From NCBI GenBank assembly GCA_022828125.1, contig JAJEJD010000019.1:306211-370210 (forward strand): a stretch of 64,000 bases of DNA, given 5' to 3'. Source of the stretch: a bacterium (GTDB lineage: Bacteria; UBA8248). The position numbers and the translations under genes were made by a program. The first letter of the stretch is position 1. Each line of letters begins with the position of its first letter. Shown one piece after another: positions 54,834 through 63,866 of this stretch. Under the pieces are notes generated by a model. That model was not told the DNA's origin. It did not search any database and worked only from the letters and a program-made list of their open reading frames with translations.

Positions 54834-55838
54834 TCAGGCAGGCTCGTGCGTGGGCTGGCTCGGCGACTGCCCGCGAAGGACCGCCATGGCGTCAAGGTAG
54901 TACGCCAGAAACTGCGTCATCATGGAAACGGCGTAGACGGCGAGAAAGCCCGCCATCAGGTACTTGACGTAGAGGCCGTACCCGCTCTGGGAGGTTTCGA
55001 AATAAAGCAGCGGGCTGTTGATGACGGACGCCTTGCCCGACATGCCGACGGCCAGGATGGTCCAGCACAGCGGCACGCCCAGCAGTATGGAACCCCACGC
55101 GTTGACCAGCGCCTTGCGCCGTTCGGTGAAATGCGTGTAGAGCACGTCCACGCGCACGTGGCCTCCGGCGACCAGGGTATGGGCGCTGGCGAACAGGAAC
55201 AGCGCCGCGTACCAGAAACGAACGAGGTCGCCCATGAAAGCCTGCTCATAGGAGAAGATGAAGCGCGCGATGACGATCTGGAACTCGGCGACGACCACGA
55301 GAAGCGCGAGCCAGATGAAGTCGAGCCCCCGCCGGAAGCAGGCCACCACGGCGGCCGCGAGCATCAGCGGCAAATGCACGTAGACGCCCCGGAAACTCGA
55401 GACGCCCAGTTGCTGGGCCAGCTTCTTGCCGAACACCGCGGGCAGAAGCCCTTCCACGCGCAGGAACGATATGACGCCGTCGACGATGCCGATGAAGAAC
55501 GTCGACCAGAAGGCCGCGGCGATGACGTAGGCGGTGACGGAGCCCAGAAGCGCCGCGTCAGACGCGAACGGCCTCTCCTGGTTCCTGAGCGTGATGATGA
55601 TGATGGCGACTACCGGAAGGACGTAGCCCCCCAACTGCAGCCATGCCAGGAACGCCGCCCCGCCGGGCGGTGACGCCCCGAAGACGGGCGCGACGCCCGG
55701 CCAGCCATGCCAGAAGACAAGATAGTTGTTGAAGAGGAACACGAACGTCGTCGCGGCCAGCGACAACGCGAACGCGCGGTATAGCGCGTCCGCGATGCCG
55801 GGCCGTCTTTCGTCCTCGTTTAACCGATCCTCAGTCAC
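54834..55838 (-). CDS. dctQ: TRAP transporter small permease (long DctQ)
   Basis: 334 residues, about twice the usual DctQ length, with seven to eight hydrophobic segments. AHTLVAGGHVRVDVLYTHFTERRKALVNAWG is the DctQ signature (GHVRVD), placed after an extra N-terminal membrane portion. This long form goes with the mannitol/chloroaromatic-type TRAP class. GTG 55838 is the start. It lies 42 bp after the binding-protein gene and directly before dctM. Confidence 0.88.
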   Translation of the reverse strand: MTEDRLNEDERRPGIADALYRAFALSLAATTFVFLFNNYLVFWHGWPGVAPVFGASPPGGAAFLAWLQLGGYVLPVVAIIIITLRNQERPFASDAALLGSVTAYVIAAAFWSTFFIGIVDGVISFLRVEGLLPAVFGKKLAQQLGVSSFRGVYVHLPLMLAAAVVACFRRGLDFIWLALLVVVAEFQIVIARFIFSYEQAFMGDLVRFWYAALFLFASAHTLVAGGHVRVDVLYTHFTERRKALVNAWGSILLGVPLCWTILAVGMSGKASVINSPLLYFETSQSGYGLYVKYLMAGFLAVYAVSMMTQFLAYYLDAMAVLRGQSPSQPTHEPA

Positions 55839-55880
55839 CGTGGAAAACCATAGCGGTCCGTCATACCAGGCGCCGGACGT

Positions 55881-56996
55881 CTAGCTCGAGACGCCCAGCA
55901 CGCGGTTGCGCTGCGCCACGAACGCCTGGTCGGCGAGATTCGACCAGGCGCCGATCTCGCGGCGCGCCTTGTCGAAGCTCTCGTGAATGCGCTTGGCGAG
56001 CGGGCTGTGGGTCACCACTCCCGCGAAGACTTCCTCGGCCGCTTTCCCGAACGCGTCGTAGATGTCGTCGTTGAACTTGCGCACCTGGACGCCCTGATCG
56101 CGCGTGAGCCGCGCCAGCGCAGCGCCGTTCTTGGCGTTGTACTCGGCCATCATCACGTCGTTCTCCATGGCGGCCGCGGCCTCGATCATCGTCTGATCGG
56201 CCTTCGAGAGCGAATCCCAGAACTTCTTGTTGAAGCCCGCGGAGAGCATCGAGCCGGGCTCGTGCATGCCCGGATAGTAGTAGTACTTGGCGGCTTCATA
56301 GAACTTCATGAACTCGTCGTTCCACGGCCCCACCCATTCGGTGGCGTCGATGGCGCCCGAGACGAGGTTCTCGTAGATCTGCCCGCCCGGAAGCGACACC
56401 GGCGAGGCGCCGAGCTTCGCCATGACGTCGCCGCCGAGGCCCGGGATACGCATCTTGAGGCCCTTCAAGTCGTCGGGGCTGTTGATCTCCTTGCGGAACC
56501 AGCCGCCCATCTGCACGCCCGTGTTCCCGCACATGACGCCCTTGAGCCCGAACCCCGCGGCCAGTTCGTCCCAGAGCTGCTGCCCGCCGCCGAAGCGGAT
56601 CCAGGCGTTGAACTCGGTGTAGGTGAGGCCGAAAGGAACGGCAGTGAAGTAGGCCCACCCCGGATGCTTGCCCTTCCAGTAGTAGTCGGCCGCATGGTAG
56701 CCCTGCGCGTTGCCCGAAGCCACCTCGTCGAACGAGTCGAAGGCGCCGACGCGCTCGCCGGCGGCGAAGTAGCTCACCTGGATGCGGCCGTCGCTCATGT
56801 CCTGGAGACGCTTGGCGAAACGCTGCGCCCCGGTGCCGAGACCCGGGAAATCGCGCGGCCAGGTGGTGACGATGGCGATCTCGACGCGCTTCTTCATCAT
56901 GGCGGGCGCCTTCTGGGCCTGGGCCAACCCGCTGCCCGTTACGACCGCAGCGGCGGTGCCGGCCGCGGCGCCGGTCATAAAGTCACGACGTTTCAT
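55881..56996 (-). CDS. dctP: TRAP transporter substrate-binding protein, Tat-exported
   Basis: 371 residues. The N-terminus MKRRDFMTGAAAGTAAA is a twin-arginine signal with a TGSGLAQAQ cleavage region. Family features are FGGGQQLWDELAAGFGLKG, GLKMRIPGLGGDVMAKLGA with the ligand-binding Arg, and GAIDATEWVGPWND. The last is typical of the DctP subclass binding 2-oxo or aromatic acids. Folding before export suggests dimer or cofactor requirements. It is the first gene of this TRAP operon. Confidence 0.93.
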   Translation of the reverse strand: MKRRDFMTGAAAGTAAAVVTGSGLAQAQKAPAMMKKRVEIAIVTTWPRDFPGLGTGAQRFAKRLQDMSDGRIQVSYFAAGERVGAFDSFDEVASGNAQGYHAADYYWKGKHPGWAYFTAVPFGLTYTEFNAWIRFGGGQQLWDELAAGFGLKGVMCGNTGVQMGGWFRKEINSPDDLKGLKMRIPGLGGDVMAKLGASPVSLPGGQIYENLVSGAIDATEWVGPWNDEFMKFYEAAKYYYYPGMHEPGSMLSAGFNKKFWDSLSKADQTMIEAAAAMENDVMMAEYNAKNGAALARLTRDQGVQVRKFNDDIYDAFGKAAEEVFAGVVTHSPLAKRIHESFDKARREIGAWSNLADQAFVAQRNRVLGVSS

Positions 56997-57255
56997 TTGG
57001 TTCTCCTTTTGATGAGAGTAGTTTTATACCCACAATATGAGCGGCCGGCTCACCGGCCGGAAACCAACAGCCAGACTTCCCATAAGACTCATTCTTAATG
57101 CGCCTTGATGCAAGAAAATATACTATGCCAAGCGCAATTGCGGCGCAACCACGAACTTGGCGGCCGTCGGTCCGGCGGGGTGGAGGACGCCCTTCGATAC
57201 GCGGCTTCGCCGCTACTCAGGGTGAGGAGGAGATATTGTCGGCCTGCAATTCTCC

Positions 57256-57510
57256 GTAGGGGCGGGCCTCCGTGCCCGCCCGTATGGGGGATGTCTCCTC
57301 CTGTAGTTTCCTCGGACAGGCACAGAGGCCTGTCCCTACAGAAACCACGTTAATCGCAATGAACCCGTAGGGGCGGACCCATGTGTCCGCCCAATCGCCC
57401 GGTCGAAAACACGGAAAAATGGGAGAACACACGGTCAGACATATATGTCTGACCCTACAAAAACCGCAAACCCTCCCCCCGTCATTCCGGCATGTTTCAA
57501 GCCGGAATCC
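57256..57510. repeat. Cluster of GTAGGGGC, GTCAGACATATATG and ATTCCGG palindromes
   Basis: Four hairpin units are present: 57256-57284 (GTAGGGGCGGGC type), about 57313-57338 (GGACAGGC/GCCTGTCC), 57433-57454 (a perfect 22-bp palindrome around CATATATG) and 57481-57510 (GTCATTCCGG with GCCGGAATCC arms). A GTAGGGGCGGACCC half-unit lies at about 57368. The 56997-57662 gap has no gene. Confidence 0.7.
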
Positions 57511-57662
57511 AAAAAGAGACGAGGCGCGCATGTTGCGGGGTTCCCTTTTCCTGATGATCGGGTTGTAACCGCTCACGGCTTTGCGGAGCGGGTTATTTGC
57601 GGATGTGATAAGCTGGTTCTCAACATTCGCCCCACTCCGCCGCGTTGTGGAGACAAAAGCGC

Positions 57663-59312
57663 TTGCCTGAAATCGAGTATCTCTGGGATCTGGTAATCGT
57701 ACTCGGATCGGCGGTCGTGGTCGCAACGGTGCTGCGCCGTGTTGGTGTTCCGTCGATCGCGGGGTTCATCCTCGCAGGCGCCCTTGTCGGACCCACGGCA
57801 TTGAGTCTCGTGGACGACACCCATCAGGTCGAGGTGCTGGCCGAGATTGGCGTCGTCCTCCTCCTGTTCGGGATCGGTCTCGAACTCTCGCTCGGCCACT
57901 TGCGGCGCCTGTGGAAAGCCATCCTTTTGGGCGGGAGCATTCAGGTGGCGGCCACGGTCGCATGCACCGCGGCCCTGGCCGTCTGGTACGGACTCGAAAC
58001 GGGGCCTGCGGTGTTTCTGGGCTGCGTCGTCGCCGTATCCAGCACCGCCGTCGTTTTGCGCGGCCTGTCTGCGCGGGGGGAACTGGACTCGCCGCACGGC
58101 CGTCTGGCCGTCGGCATTCTCGTCTTCCAGGACTTGTGCGTGGTTCCCATGCTCCTGGCGGTGCCCATTCTGGCCGGACAAGAGAGTTCCACGCGGGAAA
58201 TCGCAGTCGCGGCCATCATCGGTCTTGCCATCCTCTCGGGCGTGCTGTTTGCAGCCAGCCGCGTCGTCCCGTATCTGCTTGCGTTCGTGGCCAAGACGAG
58301 GGAGAGGGAACTCTTCGTTCTGACCGTCTTTCTCGGATGCTTCGGGATCGCATGGGGCCTGTCGCTGGCGGGAATCTCGCTCGCGCTCGGGGCATTCCTG
58401 GCCGGCCTGATCGTCGCCGGAAGCGAGTTTCGTCACCAGGCGATGTCGGACCTGATCCCCGTGCGAGAGGTATTCGCCAGCGTATTTTTCGTTTCCGTGG
58501 GCATGCTGCTGGACGTTTCGGACGTAATCGAGCATTTTGCGCCGATTCTCGGGCTTCTCGGCCTCATCCTCATCGGAAAATTCGCGATCATCCTTGTAAT
58601 GGGATTGGTTCTGCGATTGCCTCTTCGCGTGGCTATCCTCTCGGCGGCCACATTGTGCCAGATTGGCGAGTTCTCGTTCGTACTGCTGAATGCAGCTTCG
58701 GGAACCGGTCTCCTTGGAGCCGAACTGTCCCACAATCTCCTGGTGGCGATCATCCTGTCCATGCTGTTCACACCGATGGTGATCGCATTCGGCCCTCACC
58801 TGGCTCTCGGCGCGGACCGCGTCCCCTGGCTGAACCGGATACTGGGCGCCGAGCCTCCCGGATTCGATGCCCACGAACCGCACAGCGACCACATCATCGT
58901 TGCCGGATACGGCCGGGCGGGCCGGGATGTATGTCGAGCCGCTCGAGCCGCCGGATTCGCCTGTATCGCGGTCGACGTGAACGTCGATAACGTCCGTGCG
59001 GCAAAAGCGGCGGGAGACCTGGCCGTCTACGGAGACATCACGCAGAGAGAAGTGCTGGAAGAGCTTGGATGCAGGAATGCCCGTCTGGTGGTGGTGACCA
59101 TCAATGACACCCGGGCCACGGAAATGGCTGTTCGCATGGTTCGTCGGACGGCGCCGGATACCCTCATCATTGCGCGCGCCCTCTACGATATAGACGAGGA
59201 TTCATTGCGGGCGGCCGGCGCCACGAGGGTCATCACGGCGGAAGCCACGACCAGCGCCGTGATCGTAGATACGACTCTCGCGGAACTGGGAACGACGGGG
59301 ATGGAAACCTAG
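57663..59312 (+). CDS. Monovalent cation:proton antiporter with TrkA-N domain (KefB-like)
   Basis: 549 residues. Residues 1-380 are a CPA2-type antiporter core with about 12 helices (VPSIAGFILAGALVGP and IGVVLLLFGIGLELS are signatures). Residues about 405-540 are an RCK/TrkA-N regulatory domain with nucleotide loop VAGYGRAGRDV and DITQREVLEELG. TTG 57663 is preferred because GGAG lies about 9 bp upstream; an in-frame TTG at 57645 is the alternative. It would exchange K+ or Na+ for H+ under NAD(H) or nucleotide control. It is monocistronic, convergent with the RidA-like gene. Confidence 0.9.
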   Translation: MPEIEYLWDLVIVLGSAVVVATVLRRVGVPSIAGFILAGALVGPTALSLVDDTHQVEVLAEIGVVLLLFGIGLELSLGHLRRLWKAILLGGSIQVAATVACTAALAVWYGLETGPAVFLGCVVAVSSTAVVLRGLSARGELDSPHGRLAVGILVFQDLCVVPMLLAVPILAGQESSTREIAVAAIIGLAILSGVLFAASRVVPYLLAFVAKTRERELFVLTVFLGCFGIAWGLSLAGISLALGAFLAGLIVAGSEFRHQAMSDLIPVREVFASVFFVSVGMLLDVSDVIEHFAPILGLLGLILIGKFAIILVMGLVLRLPLRVAILSAATLCQIGEFSFVLLNAASGTGLLGAELSHNLLVAIILSMLFTPMVIAFGPHLALGADRVPWLNRILGAEPPGFDAHEPHSDHIIVAGYGRAGRDVCRAARAAGFACIAVDVNVDNVRAAKAAGDLAVYGDITQREVLEELGCRNARLVVVTINDTRATEMAVRMVRRTAPDTLIIARALYDIDEDSLRAAGATRVITAEATTSAVIVDTTLAELGTTGMET

Positions 59313-59358
59313 GCCGGGATAACCCGCCGGGCCATGATCGGTCTCCATCAATGGGACG

Positions 59359-59826
59359 TCAGGGACGTATCTGCAAGGTGAGGATGGTCTCCACCGGCGC
59401 GTCGTAGGTGAGTTCGTTGATGTTCAGGGCCGCGCGCGCGTGCTTTCCCCGCTCCTCGCCGAGCACCTCGACGAGAAGGTCGCTCTCCCCGTTCACCACC
59501 CAGGGCGCCTCCTGGAAGCCGGGCGCGCTGTTCACGTAGCCTTCGAGGCGCACGGCCCGCACAATGCGGTCCAGGTCGCCGCCGAGGCACGCTTTCGCCA
59601 TGGCGAAGTGGTTGAGACCGCACAGGCGCGCGGACTGGTAGCCCTCCTCGACGCTGACCCCGCCGCCGAGCTTGCCCCGGACCGGGATTTCCCCGTTGTA
59701 CTGGCCGATGGTGCCCGCGAGGAAAAGCACCTCGCCCACCGCCACGCCGGGGATGTAGTTCGCCACGGCGGGCGGGACTTCGGGAAGCTCAATACCGAGC
59801 TCTTCCAGCCTTTTTTCGATGTTCAT
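59359..59826 (-). CDS. RidA/YjgF-family protein
   Basis: 155-residue Rid-superfamily protein. LFLAGTIGQYNGEIPVRGKLGGGVSVEEG and VNSAPGFQEAPWVVNGESDLLVEVLGE follow the longer RidA-related group. The C-terminal Arg of true RidA (imine deaminase) is not seen at the expected position, so deaminase activity is doubtful. ATG 59826 is set by GGAG 6 bp upstream; upstream in-frame Mets lack one. It is monocistronic. Confidence 0.85.
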   Translation of the reverse strand: MNIEKRLEELGIELPEVPPAVANYIPGVAVGEVLFLAGTIGQYNGEIPVRGKLGGGVSVEEGYQSARLCGLNHFAMAKACLGGDLDRIVRAVRLEGYVNSAPGFQEAPWVVNGESDLLVEVLGEERGKHARAALNINELTYDAPVETILTLQIRP

Positions 59827-60523
59827 TTTATGCTCCATGCCTGATGAGGATACGATCCGGGAAGGCGGGCGCGTTCGCCCGCGCCGGGATGATGGTAGCA
59901 CGACTTCGCCTGCCTCTCCATGTACGGCGACAACCCCTCTTCGGGCGGAATGGATCGCGCATTTCCGCGCATTTGCCGTATCCCTGCACTTTCGCAGATT
60001 CGGTATCGTGCGCGCGCCGCGGGAGGTCGAGATTGACCACCGTCAGGGAGAGGAGGCTTTCTTGTGGAACCTGGCTTTTGGGGAAGAGTAAAGGCGTCGA
60101 ACGTTCTCTCTTCAGTCGCGTTCGATAACTCATACTTCGCCGGAACGACCCATCCGTATTCAGGGGAACACGGGCTGTTCGCGAGTTGCCCGTGCAATAG
60201 CGTAAACCTGCTCATCTCCTCCCTGTTCGATTATCGCGGGGGGAGAAATCATGCGGATGGATTCGAGGACGACATGGAAATGAAAATAATGATATTTCCA
60301 GTAAAATTCGATAAATTCACGGGGTTTTTCGATAAATCAGATTCATCGGATATTCTAGGCCATTCTCATCGGCGATGGAATCTATATAACCTGTTGATAT
60401 TATTTTGGATAACCGTTTCACCAATAACCGTTGGAATTCGCTTTCCGCAATCCGTAATCAAGCCGAAAGCGGATTGATTACAACTCCTGCGCGTCCTAGC
60501 GAGCTTGGTTCGGGTAAGCAGTA
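59827..60523. other. Intergenic region left of the IS66-type element
   Basis: 697 bp without a convincing gene, becoming AT-rich towards 60250-60480. An open frame at 60064-60477 has no ribosome-binding site and runs through the 36-bp repeat, so it is not called. Confidence 0.5.
60302..60337. repeat. 36-bp repeat, copy 2
   Basis: Identical in 36 positions to 18121-18156, again with two TTCGATAAAT boxes 21 bp apart. The flanks differ. It lies about 475 bp upstream of the RidA-like start and 187 bp before the IS66-type left end. Confidence 0.8.
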
Positions 60524-60557
60524 GTAACCGTTCAGCGGGAGGGTGATGGGAGTTGTT

Positions 60558-61472
60558 TCAGCGGTTGAGGACCTGCTTCCAGTTGCTGCGCAGCGGCCTC
60601 AGCCAGACGTCCTTCCTGGGTTTGTCGAAACGTTTGTCCCTGTCGTAGCGCCCTCGTCCCTGTGTGGCGCCGACGTGAATCCATCCCGAAGCCCTGTAGA
60701 CGGCGCCGGTGTATCGCGGCGTCTCGACGAAGGTCTCGACGAGGACGGGGGTCGTGCCATAGCGTTCGGTCCAGTCTTCGGGCAGGCGCCTGCGGACGAT
60801 GGCGAGGAGGTGCGAGCCGAGGTTGGGGATCCTGATCCATGGCAGGATGAGGAACCTCGGGTTGTCGACCACGAGGGGGAGGTTCTTCTCGCGCAGCCTG
60901 GGCGTCCAGCCGATGAAGCCGTCACGCGGGGCGAGTTTCCAGGCGGCGGTGGAGAAGCCGAGCATGGCGAGGGGCCTGCCGCCCCGGTCGTGGACGGCGT
61001 AGCGCATCTGCGCGCCGACGAGGGTCTTGTAGCCGAGGTAATGGTAGCGGGCGACGAACTCGTTCCAGAGCCTGCCCTCGCGGGTTCCGCGCACGGCGAC
61101 ACGCATATCGAGGGGCCGAACCTCATCGAGGGTCTCGGGCGCCGGGATGAGGGGAGGTTCGGTGTCGGGTCCGAAGACGATCGGCCCGGGGCGGTTCTGC
61201 CGCCACTTCGGTGGGGGCAGCGTGATCAGGCCATCCTTGTGCATGGCCAGCATGGTCACCCGGGCCATCATGTCCTTGAGTCCGCCGTCGGGCTTGTACC
61301 AGCCGATGCGGCGGCAGAACTCCTTCGACAGCGCATGACGGTTGAGCGCAGGAGGACCTGCGATCAGCGCGCGCAGCAGCGCCATCTCTTCCGTCGTGAA
61401 GTCGCGTCCGTAGTAGCGGCACCCGGTCACGGCGTCATCCCGGCGCCGTGAGGGCGCGCCTGCGCTCCTCAT
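60558..61472 (-). CDS. DUF4338 (DruA-like) protein
   Basis: 304 residues with the DUF4338 pattern that also occurs in the DruA protein of the Druantia anti-phage system. Visible features are WNEFVARYHYLGYKTLVGAQ, GGRPLAMLGFSTAAWKLAPRD, VVDNPRFLILPWIRIPNLGSHLL and ETPRYTGAVYRASGWI. It begins inside the 3' end of the transposase gene (38-bp overlap if ATG 61472 is used; GTG 61430 is an alternative) and ends 34 bp from the IS end. Its place inside the inverted repeats suggests an accessory transposition protein or cargo. No other Druantia genes are present. Confidence 0.85.
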   Translation of the reverse strand: MRSAGAPSRRRDDAVTGCRYYGRDFTTEEMALLRALIAGPPALNRHALSKEFCRRIGWYKPDGGLKDMMARVTMLAMHKDGLITLPPPKWRQNRPGPIVFGPDTEPPLIPAPETLDEVRPLDMRVAVRGTREGRLWNEFVARYHYLGYKTLVGAQMRYAVHDRGGRPLAMLGFSTAAWKLAPRDGFIGWTPRLREKNLPLVVDNPRFLILPWIRIPNLGSHLLAIVRRRLPEDWTERYGTTPVLVETFVETPRYTGAVYRASGWIHVGATQGRGRYDRDKRFDKPRKDVWLRPLRSNWKQVLNR

Positions 61473-63738
61473 TCATAGACCAGGGCAGCCACGCGGAGAG
61501 GTCCCCGGGCGGGCGGCCGCCGTTCTCCGCACAGGCGGTGAGCCATGCTTCGAGCCAGCGGAGAGTGTCGATGCCGTTCAATGAGAGCGTGCCGAGGACG
61601 GAGTACATCATCGCCGTGAACCCGGCGCCGGCCTCGCTGTCGGAGCCGAACGAGAGGCGTCTTCCGATCACGGGACCCCGAAGCGCGCGTTCGGCCTGAT
61701 TATTATCCATCGGTACCGAGGGGCGTTCGAGGAAGACGCTCAGTCCCTCGCGGTGGTTCAGCAGCGAGCGAAGCGCCTTGCCCTCGCGCGCCTGCGCCGG
61801 CAGGGCGGCCACCTCCCGTCGGGCCTGCGCGAACAGATCCTCGAGCGCATTCTTCAATTCGTCGTGCGCCGCTTCGAACGCCGCGCCCTGGCGTTCGGCG
61901 CCCGGGTCGTAACGGGCCAGGCGCGCCTCGTTCAGGCGGTAGAGCAAGGCAATCCGCTCGATCCATCTCTCGCACCATGGCGTCAGCCGCTCCTCGCCGG
62001 CGGCGCAGTGGATATAATCGCGCCGGGCGTGGCTCCAGCAGTAGCCGAGAATCACGGAGCCGTCGAGTTCGCGCGCCAGCTTCTTGTAGGCGCTGTAGCG
62101 GTCGCAGACGAGGACCGTATGGGAACCGCCCACGCCGAAGAGCTTCATCGCGACCTCAGCAGACCGTGAGGAGTCGACGTGGAAGTAGACGGAGTCCTCG
62201 CTGACCGATGTCCACAGCCAGGCGCGGCTCGAGCGTCCTTGTTCGCGAAGCGACTGAACGCGCCACGTCGTCTCGTCCCCATGACGAAGCGCCGCCTCAT
62301 TCTGGCGGGCGAGGATCGCCGCAGCCGGCGGCTCGAACAGCGGCGCGAAGCGGTGCGCGCCGGCGGCCAGCGTGCCCGCGGAGACCGGAAGGCCCTGGTC
62401 GGAGAGCCACGCGGCGACCCGGCGCAGGGGGCGGAAGCAGGCGTAGCGCTCGAACAGGAAGCGCGCCCACACGCTGGTCCCGAAGGACGTGCCCGCGAAC
62501 AGGCGCGGGGCGGGCGGCGCCGACACTTCCACCGGAGACGACGCGCAATCGCACCTCCTGCGCCACCGCGGACGGTGGATGACGCGCTTGTGGGCCGAGA
62601 CTTCGATCTCGACGATGCGCGACACTCGCGCGCCGTTCGCTACGTAGGGCTGCCCGCAACAGGCGCAGACGCGCGCACCGGCCGGCGGGTTGCGGACTTC
62701 GGTCCTCTCCTCGAGCGCGGGCCGCGGGGTGCGGCCATGGCCCCGGGCACCAGGCTGTCCGCCGCGCCTTCGCCCGGTGCGCGGCCTCTCCTGCCGCTCG
62801 CTCCTGCGCCCGAACAGCCTCCTCGCCAGCACCGCTCCGGTGGCGCGGAGCTTCGCGAGCTCGGCCTCCAGCCGCGCCCGGCGGGCCTCCGACTTGCGAA
62901 GCGTCCTGTGAAGCCGCCCGTTCTTCCTGGACAACGACCTGAGCGCCGTCTTCCGGCGCCGCGACCTCCCCAAGGCCTTGCGAAGTTCCGCGTCCCGACG
63001 AGACGACCTCGTGCGCAACGCCTCCTTTGCGCGCAACAGCCGATCCTTCAGCCCCTCCTTCACCCTGCCTGCCGCCCGGAGCGAGACACGCAACTCGTCG
63101 CGCGATTCCCGCAACTTCCCGTAGAGCCGGATAAGCTCCTCGTCACGATATTGAATCGTCTTCTTGTGGTCCGCCGTCTCCATCTTCTCCCAGGCCAGCC
63201 GATCCGCCAGCCGGGCGACATCCTTCTTCTGCTCCTCAAGCTCCTCGCGAAGAGACGCTATCGTGTTATCCCGCTTCTCCACGACCCGGCGCAGCCCCGC
63301 GGCCTCCTTCGGAGGCAGCGCGGCCGAGAGAGCCTTGTTCAACCGGGCGACCTCCTTGCTCAGCGACTCGAGCGGACTGCGCTTGCCCGGCTCCACTCCC
63401 GCCTTGCGAAGAAGCTTCTCCTGCCGAGCCACTTCCGCCCGGGCGTCCTTCGCCGCGCGGCGGACTTCCTTCAACTTCCCGACCCTCGCGGCAAGCTTGC
63501 TCCGGCAGTTGTCGAGATGCCACTTCAGCGAACCCGCCCGCGCGCGGGAATCCACCTCCTTGAGCCGCAACTCCTCGCAGCGCGCCTCCGCCTCCTCCGC
63601 GCGCGTACGTTCTCGCTCGTACAGCGAACGCCAGTACGCCTCTGCGGTTGTGGACAACGGGGGGGAATGAGGCCATGGGTCATCCGGCCCCTCGAGCAAC
63701 GCCAACTCCGTCTCGACAGCTTCGGTGCGAATCTTCAT
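61435..63738 (-). CDS. IS66-family transposase
   Basis: 767 residues, longer than the usual 500-550. About 25-300 is a long coiled coil rich in Arg/Lys/Glu/Leu. A zinc-binding part follows (VCACCGQPYV, then RRCDCASSPVEV). The DDE domain has Asp in HGDETTWRV, Asp in VLVCDRYSAYKK and Glu in DNNQAERALRG, with the family's IGRRLSFGSDSEAGAGF after it. The short C-terminal IS66 domain is TLSLNGIDTLRWLEAWL. The ORF appears intact, so the element may still be active. Confidence 0.93.
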   Translation of the reverse strand: MKIRTEAVETELALLEGPDDPWPHSPPLSTTAEAYWRSLYERERTRAEEAEARCEELRLKEVDSRARAGSLKWHLDNCRSKLAARVGKLKEVRRAAKDARAEVARQEKLLRKAGVEPGKRSPLESLSKEVARLNKALSAALPPKEAAGLRRVVEKRDNTIASLREELEEQKKDVARLADRLAWEKMETADHKKTIQYRDEELIRLYGKLRESRDELRVSLRAAGRVKEGLKDRLLRAKEALRTRSSRRDAELRKALGRSRRRKTALRSLSRKNGRLHRTLRKSEARRARLEAELAKLRATGAVLARRLFGRRSERQERPRTGRRRGGQPGARGHGRTPRPALEERTEVRNPPAGARVCACCGQPYVANGARVSRIVEIEVSAHKRVIHRPRWRRRCDCASSPVEVSAPPAPRLFAGTSFGTSVWARFLFERYACFRPLRRVAAWLSDQGLPVSAGTLAAGAHRFAPLFEPPAAAILARQNEAALRHGDETTWRVQSLREQGRSSRAWLWTSVSEDSVYFHVDSSRSAEVAMKLFGVGGSHTVLVCDRYSAYKKLARELDGSVILGYCWSHARRDYIHCAAGEERLTPWCERWIERIALLYRLNEARLARYDPGAERQGAAFEAAHDELKNALEDLFAQARREVAALPAQAREGKALRSLLNHREGLSVFLERPSVPMDNNQAERALRGPVIGRRLSFGSDSEAGAGFTAMMYSVLGTLSLNGIDTLRWLEAWLTACAENGGRPPGDLSAWLPWSMNEERRRALTAPG

Positions 63739-63866
63739 GCCGACATCATTACCACATGTCGGATCGCGTTATCAGCACCTTAAGGGAATCTCTTCGAATA
63801 TCCGTGATGAGAAAGGCGGGCCATCACCCTGCCACCGAATGGTTACAAGCGCTTGTAAGCGATGGG

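Larger units (their letters stand above)
60524..63846 (-). mobile_element. IS66-type insertion sequence with DruA-like passenger
   Basis: Bounded by imperfect inverted repeats. The left end at 60524-60550 reads GTAACCGTTCAGCGGGAGGG onward. The right end at 63820-63846, read on the minus strand, is GTAACCATTCGGTGGCAGGG onward. They match at about 22 of 27 positions. The GTAA tip is typical of IS66-family ends. It contains a transposase and a DUF4338 gene but no tnpA or tnpB. The flanking octamers AAGCAGTA and AAGCGCTT agree only in their first four bases, so a clean 8-bp target duplication is not shown. Confidence 0.85.

Noticed and set aside
57105..57353. 82-codon frame in the gap before the antiporter
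   Set aside because: It runs through several palindromic repeats and has no protein-like pattern.
60064..60477. 137-codon frame left of the IS66-type element
   Set aside because: There is no ribosome-binding site and no homology pattern, and it passes through the 36-bp non-coding repeat.
62179..63783. 534-codon plus-strand frame opposite the IS66 transposase
   Set aside because: It is Arg/Pro/Leu-rich shadow sequence; the transposase on the other strand has all DDE motifs.
60516..63854. 8-bp target duplication around the IS66-type element
   Set aside because: The flanking octamers AAGCAGTA and AAGCGCTT share only the first four bases, so a duplication is not claimed.
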